Assembly (NCBI GenBank): GCA_033439255.1
Contig: CM065887.1
Span: 1,612,001-1,676,000 of the forward strand
DNA length: 64,000 nt
Direction of reading: 5' to 3'
DNA from: Hericium rajendrae
Lineage: Eukaryota > Basidiomycota > Agaricomycetes > Russulales > Hericiaceae
Numbering within the stretch: the stretch's first letter is position 1; each line of letters opens with the position of its first letter. The position numbers and the translations under genes are program-made. This document shows positions 38,222 to 50,480 of this stretch, piece after piece. The notes under the pieces are model-generated. The model was not told where the DNA came from. It was given only the letters and a program-made list of their open reading frames with translations, and searched no databases.

Positions 38222-38402
38222 AACCGTCCCGGACGGTTACGCAGTGGACAGGGTTGACAAGGTCACCTGGGTGACCGGACCGCATCGTCGACTGTACAGT
38301 GGTAACCGTCCCGGACGGTTACTCACGGTGCAGTGCGCATGCACAGTGCATGTTGGGTTGGGGTTTGGCGATGTACACAGTGACGACCGTCGTGGACGGT
38401 TA
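38222..38402. promoter_or_regulatory. Three 17-bp dyads spaced 82 and 81 bp apart
   Basis: AACCGTCCCGGACGGTT occurs at 38222-38238 and 38304-38320, and a variant (GACCGTCGTGGACGGTT) at 38385-38401. Between them lie other dyads: GGTCACC-TG-GGTGACC at 38261-38276 and GTGCGCATGCAC near 38335. Spacing is close to eight helical turns, so a protein bound at each would face the same side. It sits about 110 bp inside the left edge of the tandem unit. It may be a binding array, a replication or silencing element, or subterminal repeats of an element; its function is unknown. Open frames across it (38211-38487) look spurious. Confidence 0.7.
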
Positions 38403-41400
38403 TTCCGTGCACCATGCGATCATCAAACTCCCAGTAAAAAGTCGGTCGAGTGAGATTGAAGGAGATCAAGTGAGATCAGATGATTAGAACGTGTTCAGGT
38501 CTCACTCGGTAAGTGGCATAATCTCACTCACGTCCGAATCAAAATGAATCAAAACGAATGGTGCATGGAAAATAATTGTGTGCCATGCTTCCAATTTGAT
38601 TTCTAGGTATTATTTCATCGAAGGACATCGAACAGGTACAGAGCATAGTCCGATGGCCGCAAATGAGTCCAGTTCATATCAGAGCGTGGAAATAATCATA
38701 TTTTGGGCCAGAATCGACAATGATCTGAGCAAATCGAAGCAAATCAGAATGTGATCAGCTCCCCAGCGAGACACATCAGAGCAGGATAGTCCTGCCGAAT
38801 CCTTGGACGGACATGCCGCCCTTGCCCATGTCGCCTACCGATGTCGATAAGTAGTCATTTACTGCGCGTGCTGCACAGTAGAGACGAGCTGCTTCCACTT
38901 CAGAAACTCAGTGCAATGTGCTTTCACTTTCCAATAAATGACGTCGGGATGGTCTGCAGCAGTAAGAGGCACGGGAAGGTCATCTGGGCGTGGAAGAGGT
39001 GACGACACTGCGATCGGAGCTCTTGAAATCCCAAGATGGATGCTGAAATGGGGACCTCGTCTTCCTTTGTGACGAATATGCTCCTGTTGTTCATTAACCT
39101 AAATGCAGCTGAAGTTAAGTTATAACTGTAGAAAGAGGTGGTCGTACGTACTTCAGTGTACTGTTTTCAAACTGCACAAGACTTCATCATCCACCTCTCA
39201 TCAGTGAGATATCTTTGATATTCACGTATAATATCATATTTTGTATCTTTTTAACACTTCATTGAAGACTTCATGATTTCTATATCATGCTAAGAAATGA
39301 TGAGAGTTGTGTAACATTCTTAGATCAAATTGTGCATTTCCTTAGAAAAATATGGCCTATAGCTGTCACATTTCAGCCTTTAAGAGCAATTTAGAGAAGA
39401 ACTCAAGGAACTTTATGATAAGTCTGCAGCCATAGATACTCGATTTCTTGTTCATCTTTCAATTTAAATGCTCTCACCAGAAGCACTTCAGTTAGTCTAC
39501 ACTTGCAGAACTTCAATCCTTCTCAGAAGTTGTGAAATTATGAGGCAGTAACTCTCCCTGTCTTTCAGTGTTCTAGCTGCATGTATTTTCTCCAATTGAA
39601 AAGGTAAGTGTCACTTTTCACACCAGCATAAGGTTTTGATGCAGATAACAGGCAGTCAACTTGCTTTGTCAACATCAAGGACATGAATATTTCAGCATTG
39701 CTGAGGGTGGTGTCACCAGCTAACTTCATCTGTCCGAGAGCGCATGGCTACAGATCATTGTGCACATCTCAAATCTAACCAACTCTCTTTGAAAACACCT
39801 TCAAGGTATGTCAGATAGCCTTGCAATGGCAGCATCTCGACAGAAATTTAGAGCTCTTTAGCAAAATGAGACACAATATGCAGTCAGATTTTTAGCTGCT
39901 TGGACTAAGCTGCTTGATGTTGATGACTGACATCATTTACAAATAACCTTTAGAACTTCGAGAAACTTTTTCAGAAAACTGGACCCCAAATAAAATACAA
40001 ATTCATCACTAAACTAAAGAGCTTCACAGATGTGAGTGCAAAAACTATGTATAGATTTCACGGCCCTTCAGGCATCGGCTGGTCTCGTAGAGCAGGCCGT
40101 TTGTTGGGGTTTACCGACAGGCTTAGGAAGGTGAAAAAGTAGTATTTTCATCTCTTTGATATGTTACAAGTAGCTATGAGGTTCGCATAATTGCAGAAAG
40201 GTAGGGTGGAGTTTAAGGCTCAATCTCAAAATAAGCACTATTCACAAGGCCATATACAGGTGTAATGGGGCCTCTGCATCCTTAGCAACATGCCAATGCT
40301 CTATGCAACTAGAAGGAGTGGACTTCTGGGAATGCTGTGAATGTGTCATCATCAGATCAGTTGTTGGATGTGGAAGAAGAGTGGGTGAGATCAAATTGAA
40401 GGCATGTGACATCATCAAAGTGACAAAAGGACACAGGGCAGTACAAATGATATCAGCCTTGTTTGTCATGTGAGGTGCTGATGTGACTGAATTTGTCATA
40501 TGAGGTGCTGATGTGACTGAATGGCACTATCTTTATATGATAAAACGGACATTGTATTTGGCAATGTATGCCTCTGTTTTTACAGTTTTTTTGACCGAAG
40601 GATTGATCATGCCTGAAAAGTAAAGTTAGGAGAGAAAAGAGATGATAATGCTTTACCATTGACTTGCCTCATCCACAAAGTGTCATGAGAGGGTAGGCAA
40701 TGCAAATCTTTTTGTACTGGTGTAGTTTATCACAAAGGTGTTCTAAAATTGGTCGATGGATCAGCATGGAGTCGGTGTGCACTGATGATAACATCAAGAG
40801 CTTTGTGTCCATTGTGGTGCAGGTGGACAACAACAGCAATGCCGCTGATGTAGTCTAGAAAAGCTTGGTCGAGAAAGGGTTCTGGCCAAATGGCCATCAA
40901 TCCTACAGTGTCAGTGAGAAAATGAATGAGGACACTGGCTGTGGTCAATGAGCAGTATATGTCTCTATCATTTGGAGTCCAACAGTCATGATTGGTGCTG
41001 TGGAGGATAAGCTATAAGATAACTGATCCTGATAAAACAGATTCACACTCGTTCAGTTCATGAAGGAACACATTCGTGTGTTTTCTAATGAAAAGGACAA
41101 GCTTTTGGCAGATGAGAGCTGTCAAGAATTGTTTTACATGGATGTGAAAAGTAGATTGAGCATTGTGAATATGAAATACGTCTGACAATGATATGTATTT
41201 AAGAACCATGAAGAAGATGTTGTGCTGATTTATGATGGCATAGACAGAGTACACAGATATAGTTGATAGTGGGTTCTAAGTGCACCTGGTATGCTACAGA
41301 TACTGAGCATGCAATATGTATGAAAGTTCTAAATCTTCTGTCATTGAGTTTATGTTATGTATGCAAGGTTCACATCACCAGTTACTTCACAGAGAAGGCA

Positions 41401-44259
41401 TGTAAAAATACAGTAAAATACAGTAAGTCGAAACACAATTTCTGATGTCAACCTGAAAATTATATGTCTTTCAACATATGCTAAAGTGATATTTTTTCAA
41501 AAATGTTTGCAATGCTGAATTTCATTGAATGATACCATTACATGCTATGCGCAAAAGCTTGAGAGTCAAGGAACTTGTCATACTTCTAACTTTCACCTTT
41601 AAAATCATTTTTGATGATGATGGTGAGTCTGCATAATAGAGGAGAGCTAGCTTTCAGGGCTCAAGAGGTAATTGTGTTGGTATTTTGAGATGCACAGAGG
41701 GATTAGTTGGAGGCATATAAGGAGTAATACCAATCAGATCTAGCAATGTCTTTGTCATAGATGTTGACAACATGATTGATATGGTCTTGTAGACTGAGGT
41801 CATGAAGGTCTTGTTTGTCAATCTCTCCTTTGTTGTTGATGTGCACCATACAGAGATCAACTTGGAGCTTGACATGAAAGCACGTCTGAAATATGTTGCA
41901 GCCCCTCGGGTCAGGATGAATAAATATAGCATTCTATTCTGATTTAAAAAAAGGCTCAGACATAGTTCTCAATTAATGATAGAGTCAGTCATAGTTTTCT
42001 GTTCATGAGTTATGCAAGGACTGACTTAAGAGGAGAAGTAGATAATGAAGGCAAAAGAGATAAATTGGGTTGGTCATTGTAGAAGCTAATATACAAAAAA
42101 CAGAACTACTTTACAGAGCTAAAAAAAAAATAGATTCATAAATGTATTTTGGCTAGATAGTGCCTTCAGAGCCATAGTTGAGAAATTTTATAACTGATTT
42201 ATCTTTACTTTTTGCCAACAATGAGATGTTCTGAAGATAGAAGTATGTTTATCAACCTTCTTTCACCTTGGTTTCGAAAGAGCCAAGTGTAGCTTCAATG
42301 AGGACTGTGTCACCTTCTTGTATGTATGAAGATTTCAGCCTTTTTATGACTGATTTACTTTCATAGGCAGTATAAGCATCAAAGACATTGGAGAACAGTT
42401 GCACTTAATGTTCAAGTTAGCTTGGAGTGCATTGAGCTTGTAAAGAACCAAATATACTACATTTGAACTCAGGCTGCATTTGCAAGTTGTTTGCCAGTGA
42501 GAAGCTCTAATGTCATCACTCTAAGTTGTTTGCTTTATTGTATGGTTGTAAGCACATTTATTCCAGTTTGGAGAGATAAGTAATAATGAACTAGTATCAC
42601 TCTCTGTAAAATCATTGAGAAGTTTTTTTTGCTGACTTGTAGGTGTTGTAAGTGACAGATATGACTAAAATTGCAGCACATTTAGCAAGCATGTCTTTGT
42701 CATTATAGAACTATTGACTAGCAACAATGCCAGCAATTCCAAAATACCACTGCTGTTTTGTCATCAGCCTGACAGAGAAAAGGCATCTTGATCTCAAGCA
42801 CCAGTAGCCACTGGAGATCACTGGGAGGCTTTCTGACTACAAACATATGCTTTTCTGGCTGCTGCCAGTTCAAGAAGGTTTTTAACTACCTTTGACTGTA
42901 TAAGTATTTAGAAATCCTGAAGATCAGCAAGGTTCGTACTGCATGACTACTGGAGTATGGTAGGTGTAGATTATGATTTCAATTTTGTTGATAAAAAATG
43001 TGTTCCTCTCAGTGCCATCAGATGAAGAAAGGGTAAGTGGGGTTTCCGATCATGCATTTGGTCTAAAATTTTAGTTAATATAGGATGAGATGGTACAGAA
43101 GGAAAGAATATGTACGCCTTTCCTTTTCCTTTGATAGTGCTGCTGAAGGGAGCATCATCACTCTCATTTCTTTTGGCTGTTTTAGCATCAGGCTGTTCTG
43201 GATGTTTCTGTTCTTTGTATTTGAGAGCCATATTTGTATAAATATAGGTAGATAAAAAGATGAAAAATTAGCATGACAAAAATGAAGATAATGTGGTTGA
43301 AGATAAGCTTACAAGCAGAGAATAGGAGAAGACTGAGAGGTCTGGGGAAGAAAAGTCTAGAAATATCTGGATTGAGGTCCATCAATACCATGCATGGGTA
43401 AGATGTGTCAGCAATGCAGGCATAGATTATCAAAGTCATGAAGAATGGAGATATGCATGGACAGTGTGCATGAGGTGAGGTGAGGTGTTAAAAGGGATGA
43501 GGTGTCAATATGTCGAAGACAAGAATGAGAGCCTTACTCGATAATGAGCGAGACTCTCGAGATCAGTAGATACAATGAAAATACAAGCTTTTTGGACTCA
43601 CCTAAGCACCTTCTGACTCTTATAACACATTTTAGCTTTGAATAATGGAGAATGTGATGCTGAAGGAGGAGGAGGAGAGAGATGCAAAAGAGGGTGGAGC
43701 AAGAGAGTGAGAGCAACCAAGTCATGTGATGCACCTTCTGTACTTCAGCCACCTATGAGTTCAAATGTTTTTGAGGTTGATAAATCAAATCAAATTGCAT
43801 AAAACAGAAAAACAAAATGCATAAAACTGATGTCCATTGATATAATATGATTATATGAGTTATATATCTAGCAATGAGATTGTAAGCTACTGAAAAACAA
43901 AATAAAGTTAGTAGCATCTAGCACTTAGCCTCTGTTGTGATGCCTAGCAATGTATAGCTCAATGCTTAGCAGCTACATTTCAGACCTCACTTGCAATGTC
44001 TATTTAAAGCTTGTGTGATGTGTGTCCTCTTTTTCTCTTTAACCCCCACCATCTCTCACTTTCATGGCCTTTCTTCATTTTTTACAATTGTTTACTAAGT
44101 TTTCAAGATAAAGTCTCTTATATTTCTTATGTTTTTAACTAGTGTTCTTATGTTTCTAATTAATTTATACTTTTTTGTAGTCATAGCAAGACTTGTATAT
44201 TGTGAATATAGCTTGATACTCAGTCTAAGCTTTGCTGATTGATTGGTTGTTTGAAGCAA

Positions 44260-44575
44260 ATTCTTTTGCAATTTAAATATTCAATAAGCTGGCTGATAAG
44301 GTACATTAAAAAATATGTTGTTCAGATTCTTTTGCAATTTAGATATCAAATAAGCTGGCTAATAAAGTACATTGAAAAACATATTGTGCAGATTCTTCTG
44401 CAATTCAAATATCAGATAAGCTGGCTAATGAGATATATTAATATTGTACAGATTCTTCTGTGATTCAAATATCAGATAAGCTGGCTGATGAGATATATTA
44501 ATATTGTATAGAATCTTTTGCAATTTAGATATCGGATAAGCTGACTAATGAGATACATTAGAAAATATATTATCT
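44260..44575. repeat. Minisatellite, five units of about 60-66 bp, copy 1
   Basis: Five head-to-tail units begin near 44260, 44326, 44392, 44452 and 44512. Each has ATTCTTTTGCAATTTA-like and ATAAGCTGGCTRATRAG words and ends in a CAG- or TAG-like trinucleotide. The first two units are about 66 bp and the last three about 60 bp. An ORF at 44239-44463 (ILLQFKYQISWL repeats) is simply its translation. Confidence 0.85.
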
Positions 44576-44722
44576 TAGTGAGTATTATCAATAATGATTG
44601 AACTGTAGAAAATTGAGTAATTAATATAAGATACAATATGATGGAGTGATATTATGATCATAAATAACATTGTTTTGAAGTAGATAAATAAGTCCTATGC
44701 AAATAGTCAGTATTATAATAAT

Positions 44723-45299
44723 TAGTAAATGGCATAGGTATGGGTAATCTACAGTGGGTCATGGGTATGGGTATCATGGGTATGGGTATGGGTCAGCCTT
44801 ATGCAACCCATGAAAAACTCATACCCATATCATGGGTCATGAGTTTTTCTATATTGAGAATGATTAGTTCAAAGTACATTATCAAGATGCAAGCCATACT
44901 ATATACTAAATCAAGCAACAATCAGACTAATGTATTAAGGGTGGCTAATATGGCAGATGCTCTAAAAGGTAATAAAATAGATATTAAAGAGTCTGAGATG
45001 AAAAAGAAATACAATATTATGAAACTTTTTTGACTTTTTTGACTGATCAGTGTTAACTGCTACAATGTTATTGATGTGTGTCTGCTCATATTGAGATATT
45101 TATGGCATAACAAGACTATAGTCTCTCAATACATGTTACAACCCTTGAGTAACCCATAAACCCACAGCTACCTATGAACCCATATCCTATCCATACCCAA
45201 CCCACAGAAAACCCATACCCACAGCATGGGTGTGGGTTTTGATAGGTATGAGTATGGGTCAGCTCAAAAGTACCCAAAAGTTACCCATGCCATTCACTG
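44723..45299. mobile_element. hAT-like MITE, 577 bp, copy 1
   Basis: The left end TAGTAAATGGCATAGGTA and right end (reverse complement) CAGTGAATGGCATGGGTA are inverted repeats with few mismatches. The flanks ATAATAAT (44715-44722) and ATGATAAT (45300-45307) look like an 8-bp target duplication with one change. CAGTG-type ends and 8-bp duplications are hAT features. Subterminal GGGTATGGGTA words are abundant in both orientations (plus near 44735-44795, minus near 45165-45285), as in many hAT elements. It has no transposase, so it is non-autonomous. A frame at 44740-45033 is open but is repeat translation at its start. Confidence 0.6.
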
Positions 45300-47480
45300 A
45301 TGATAATAGGCATACTTGGATCTTTTAAAAGATTGCATTGATTTTGTATTAAGATTGTAGTAAAAAAAATATAATAATATAGAACTAAATATTATTTGTA
45401 TTTCAAAAATTTTTACAGTTCAATTTGAAAGCTAGAATGCAATAACTATAAGTGAAATTTTTTTTTAAATGCACAATTTGTTTTGAGAGTATTATATATC
45501 TCTTCTCATTTTTTAATATAATATATAAATTATAAAAATTTCAATGAAGTGTAAAAGAAAAGAAAATATGATATTATATATAAATGTCAAAGATATCTCA
45601 TTGAATACATCTTTAGAAGAGATGCTATAATAGTCTTCTCCCCTACAATAATATTTTCTATGTGAGAATTGAAGATTAAATTTAGATTTATCAAAGAATG
45701 TAATCTGCTATTAATCTTTTAGAGTTTAATTAACATGTAACTTAGACTATTCTTTCAGATAGCTATTAATCTTTCCAAAGCACGGATTATATCTTCAAAT
45801 TCAGTGACATTTATTTCATCAGAAATATTCAATTCTACATTTGTTGGGCCCTCTAACTCATACTTATGGTGAGCCTGCAAGCATCCTTTTACATTTGCAA
45901 TGATCACAGATAGATTTTGATGTGACTTTAATCTTTGACTGAGCCTCTCCATCTGCAGGAAGATTGGTAATCTGAAGTAAGATGTTTTCAAATGTGAAGA
46001 ACTGCTTTTCAATGTGCTGATTAGACTCTCAATGACTATACTACCCTCCACATAGACTTGTTCCACTATTACTGTACTTTTAAAAAGCTTGAACTATTGT
46101 GAAGATTTCTAATTTCTGTCATTGTTAACATGTACTGAAATATTGTGAATAATATTGACAAGAAGATGATAGAAGAAATATTCTTAGAAATGATTTTCAA
46201 GTTCAAATGCATGGTGGACCAATCTAGTTCTTGGAAAAAGTCAAGCAAGGTGACCTGAAGTGTACATATGCTATTGTTTGTGCTATATTCATTTTTATTA
46301 TTCGAGCAGCATTTGTCATCATCTTTAATCTTACTGACATCAGAAGATAAGAATGATGAAGATGTGAAGCTCAGTGCAGAAGTTCGATGCAGTGTTTCAA
46401 TTACAAGAACCTGAGATCAAGGTAGAGGTCAAGATGGAGGAATTGTAAGAGTGATCAGCACAGCGTACAGTACTTACTACAAAATATATGGAGGATTGTT
46501 TCTCGAGTGTACCAGAACAAAGTGGACGCTTGATTCAGAATGCTCAAAGGGTGCAATTCGGTATTAAATCAGCCAGCGAACTCAGTCTTTGGAGTCTTCG
46601 AGCCATGCGACATTCAATATATCGGAACAGAAACAAGAATATAAGACTTGGACGTGTCTAGAGAGCAAATCCGGTGGCAAAAGCAATGATATATGACATC
46701 GACCAACAGTCTCCCAAGCACAGTCTCACCCACAAGTGGGCTTCCTAAAAACAGCCGCTTGCAGTCCTCAGGTCAGTCGATATTTGTGCTTAATAGGCGG
46801 GAGAGCAGCAGCTATGCAGCCACGACAAGCCCAGTATAGAATGCGATGCCATACCTATTCTGCCAGCCAGTGATAGCCATAGGGCTCAGGAAGCTGAGTA
46901 CGGAGAGTGTGCAGAGAGGAATGGTGTGGCGGCTGAAGAGAATGGCCATGAAATGCATGTCAAACCCAGTGAGAATTGGCACGAATGAAATTGAATGAGA
47001 TCAAATGTCAGGATTTGGCTGGTCCGAACTTCAAACGAAATTGAATGAAATCGAACTGATATTGAACACCTGTCCAAGAAAGGAAATTGCAGCTGTGTTT
47101 TACCCACGAAACATGACGACAATGCATCATCAGTGCATCAAACACCTGTTGCTTGCTTGCATGCTCGCATTCGACGTCTCGCGAGCATGCTCAGCTCTTC
47201 GTGCCCACATATTCCTGTCCGCTGTTGGCTCTGTTTGTGCCAACTTGAATGATGCCATCACCATATTGCCTCCCATCACATATAGGTAGCGTGTCGGTCT
47301 CTTTGACTTAGCAGAATTCTCCTTCCCCTCTCCTCCCTTTCCTCCGAACATCCACTTGTCACAGGCCCCTTCCTTCTTCCCAACTCGAAAACCATTCTGA
47401 GATATTCAATTGCAGACATGTTTATGGTAATCTCTCATATGTTTTGCACAGTCCCCCTCTAAAGCAACACTGCCACAGCC

Positions 47481-47888
47481 AACTACCACAGTCGAACATG
47501 CCTGGGCCACCGCCAAAAACCTTCTGGCACCTGCTGCCTGCCCTAGAGCCTTCAGTAGTCAAGTCCAAGCACACCCTCAAGGTAGGTACATTCACCTGTA
47601 TTTTGCATCCACTCCCACCCATGCACACAATCGTTTCACTTCATGCGCAACTTGATGCCTCAGAAAGCATCGGGTAATGCTCTCAGGTTTGCAGGCACAA
47701 TGTGTACTTCATGTCGGTTGTTCTGCCTAAACACCGTCATGCATTATGGAAATGGACATGCCATATGTGAGAGCACAGCTCTGAGTCCAGTGGAGCTGCA
47801 GACGAGCAGGCTGCCAACTGCACGCTGGCCTGCATCGATCATCGGCAGCGAAGATTCGCAGAGCCTGCTGATGCTTTCCTCTGCCTGA
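47481..47888 (+). pseudogene. Spliced-looking coding piece inside the hAT-like element
   Basis: A possible exon from 47498 (MPGPPPKTFWHLLPALEPSVVKS) ends at a good donor (AAG/gtaggt, 47581) and an acceptor (cctcag at about 47663) leads into KASGNALRFAGTMCTSCRLFC. The Cys pair and FW-x-x-L start could be a zinc-finger N terminus such as those of transposases, but this is too little to assign. It is likely a relic. The same sequence is in copy 2 at 60591-60998. Confidence 0.25.
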
Positions 47889-49189
47889 AGTTGTGATCGG
47901 AAAGCCTCCACGCCCTTAGGCTGCGATCAGCAATGCAGTTGAGATACGATTTCTGAGATACTGTATCTTTTCTGACATGAGAAGGTACTGGTATTAGATC
48001 GCGGTTCAGTGGCTATGCTGCTTACAGTGATGCCGGTGGCATGTTAGCCATGCCGGGCCAATGCTGATCCCAATCCATCTAAATCCATAGTGCACCCCCT
48101 TGGCACCCCCAGTTCTTCATATTTACTGTGCTTGCTATGCCTCTTGTACAACCTCAAAAATCTACTGATTAACTTGAAAAATAAAATAAATATGATTCTC
48201 CTGTTTTGTTTTGCCAAGAAACATCCATGAGATACTTTTTTACTGATCTTGTAGTTGTAGAGGCCGAACCGTGCTGTGCGGCACTTACTGATTATTTGTT
48301 CTTCGAAATGCCACTCAGTTTGGATTTTGCAGATTTTGGTGCAGCCGAACAGATCAGTATCAAATCGGCAGTCGAGTTATAGGTGGGTATAGTTTGGACC
48401 GAAAAAGAAATAATTAATTCAAAAAGAATTAAATTAACTCGAGGCAGCATGCCTCACAGGTTCTGCACATTTTTTCGGTTACACTCGATGTTCGCATGCT
48501 CAGAGGTGCTTAGCATAGCCATGATGCAGACAATGCATGTATGTTTTCATCAAGAATTTGCCATTTTCCAGATGTAATCAATATTTTTCTGGCCGCCTTC
48601 GGTGGCACACATTTTGTGATGGTGCATTATGTGACCTCTCGCTCAGTCAGATTTCCAGCTAAGAAAACATGTGAACATGTCATGTCTATCATCCATGTTA
48701 AATTAGCATGTTCGAAGCTTGATATTTGCAAAACTGCTCCCACTCGAGATGAACGCTTGATGCAACACTGATACATCATTTCTGTGCTTATAGCAGCATT
48801 TGTGTACAATCTGGGAGCATATAACTCAAGATTCATGTCTTGCTATTAATTTCTCGACACACTAAGGCTGCATAAAACATGGCATTTGCCCGAGAGCCAG
48901 AGAGCATGTGCCAGGCCATATCACCATCGAATATTTTAAATTTACGAGCTTCGCGTAGCTCTGCACGTCTCGAAAAAATTCATTCCTCATGCGTTCGTCT
49001 GGGAAACTCAAAACACCAAGTTACATGGCGTGCGGAAACGTGCTGCGGGCTACAGAACATTCGTTCGCAGCTGCTGCAAAGTGCAGCAGCAATGACTAAG
49101 CTGGCTCCTGCCGAAAAAGGCACCACTCTTCGAAGTCCGTTACAATTCGAAGTCCGCTAGAATTCAAACTCAGCTAGAGCTCGCTCAGT

Positions 49190-50480
49190 GCCCACCTATG
49201 GCCCGACCGCCATCAAATCTGGTTGCGAGAGCAGTCCCAGGTAAGATTCGTCTATATATGGTAGTCAACCGCAATCTGGTTGCGCTCAACCGCGTTGCCG
49301 ATCGCAGCCTTATATTCTCACCATCGCCTTGGGCGCCACGCTTTATCGCTCTATCTTCGACTTGCATGATTGTACCGCGATCGTGCGCCGCCTGCTTCGC
49401 GAACGTCGTATCCTCGACCGCCTCGGGAAGTTCGCATTTGACGTGACCGAGATTTTCCTTGGGTGCCCTCTCTACATTCATCCCTCGGCTCAGACCGCAG
49501 TGCGTTGCCGCCTCTGCTTGATCCCCGATCCCTCACACTCACTTCGTGTCTCTACAGGACACTCCCCAGTAATGATCTCTGCACCTGGTTTTCCCATGTC
49601 CGCGGTTTTACCGACTAGGTTTTCCCCGCATGGGTTTTTCATCAGGTCTGCTCTCTAACAGTTGTGGCTTTCCCTTCCGCAGCATACATACTGTCCGTCC
49701 TCGTCTCTCGTGACTGGGACCCATCATACTGGGTAGTGATCAAAGTAGTTACATGATATGAGTGTGCGTAACGTAGTCCTGTGCCTGTCTACGTAGTACG
49801 CGCCACCGCTTTGTTCCGCCATGGGACCGCTGCGGAATACACTTCCTTCCTTCCTTCCTTCCTTCCACCCTGATTCAGTGTCCGCACATCGACACATGCC
49901 CTGCTGTGCACGAGCCCCTTCTGGCGCTGCTCCTCGACCCACGTCTCTCGTACGTCATACCTTGGATGTCACCCCTGAGCAGCACGCCATTCGCCGACAC
50001 ACGCATGGAACTGACTATCAAGTTGAGTGTCGTGAAGGCGTAGCCTGCGGCCTTGCTCTTCGCGCATCCCGCCGTCAGTGCGCGCAGCATTTTGGTCTTC
50101 TCCGCATTCGGCAAGTTGACGCGCCCAATGTCCGCGAACAGCTTCAGCTTCAGCTGCAGCATCACGCGCCGCTCGCCTTTGTACCCCCGCAACGGTCACT
50201 TCGGTGAGTGGTTCTCCAAGCTTAGTGTCGTGAGGTTCTCCCTCTTGCCTAGCGCAAGTGGCACGTCCTCCGCGATCTGTGTGTCTTCGAGCCCGTCCAG
50301 AGACAGCATGAGCGGCTCCGTCCGCTTCCTTCTTGCCTGCCTCCCGCATATACTAACATGCTCCGTGTCCCGATGCATGTCTCATCGCGTGCGGAATCCT
50401 CGATGGAAAAGCTAGGTGAAGCCCCAGCACTGATTTTAGGCGAGTTAGTGTTCGCTATCCATCCCAGGCGCATACTGATT
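49190..50480 (-). pseudogene. GC-rich, CpG-normal insert with LRR-like coding pieces
   Basis: This part of the hAT-like element differs sharply in base make-up from its surroundings and resembles host genic DNA. Minus-strand pieces such as SLDGLEDTQIAEDVPLALGK with ENLTTLSLENHSP (50196-50378) look like leucine-rich/RNI-type repeats, and KLKLFADIGRVNLPNAEKTK with LRALTAGCAKSKAAGYAF (49875-50192) looks helical. They are in different frames with no convincing complete gene. The likely reading is a host gene fragment captured by the element (Pack-type), but no parent gene is in the window. Confidence 0.3.
49844..49867. repeat. (CTTC)n microsatellite, about six units
   Basis: An uninterrupted CTTC tetranucleotide run. 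It is identical in length in copy 2 at about 62955, which is notable because such runs change length quickly, and fits a very recent duplication. Confidence 0.9.

Larger units (their letters stand above)
39200..46450. other. AT-rich, CpG-depleted block, copy 1
   Basis: Over roughly 7 kb the CG dinucleotide is nearly absent (many 60-base lines have none), while TG and CA are common; flanking DNA on both sides has ordinary CG. This is the expected product of cytosine methylation at CpG followed by deamination. Only scattered frames of under 110 codons remain. Some minus-strand stretches read protein-like in pieces (about 40730-40950, 41650-41930, 42970-43230, 45755-46066), suggesting old coding sequence, but no family could be named. 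A 65-bp piece at about 40060-40125 keeps several CG and stands out. The block is probably decayed transposon DNA. Confidence 0.7.

Noticed and set aside
38211-38487. Two overlapping ORFs across the dyad array (and copies at 51321-51597)
   Set aside because: They translate palindromic DNA in two frames, with no splice sites or motif; identical copies only reflect the tandem duplication.
44239-44463. ORF with ILLQFKYQISWL repeats
   Set aside because: It is the translation of the minisatellite; unit lengths include 60 and 66 bp, which keep frame by chance.
39200-46450. RIP (repeat-induced point mutation) as the cause of AT richness
   Set aside because: Loss seems specific to CpG rather than to CpA, and RIP proper is an ascomycete process; CpG methylation and deamination fits better. 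A dinucleotide count is needed to settle it.
46886-47289. Opposing ORFs at the left end of the hAT-like element
   Set aside because: They translate the inverted end and its subterminal words; not transposase.
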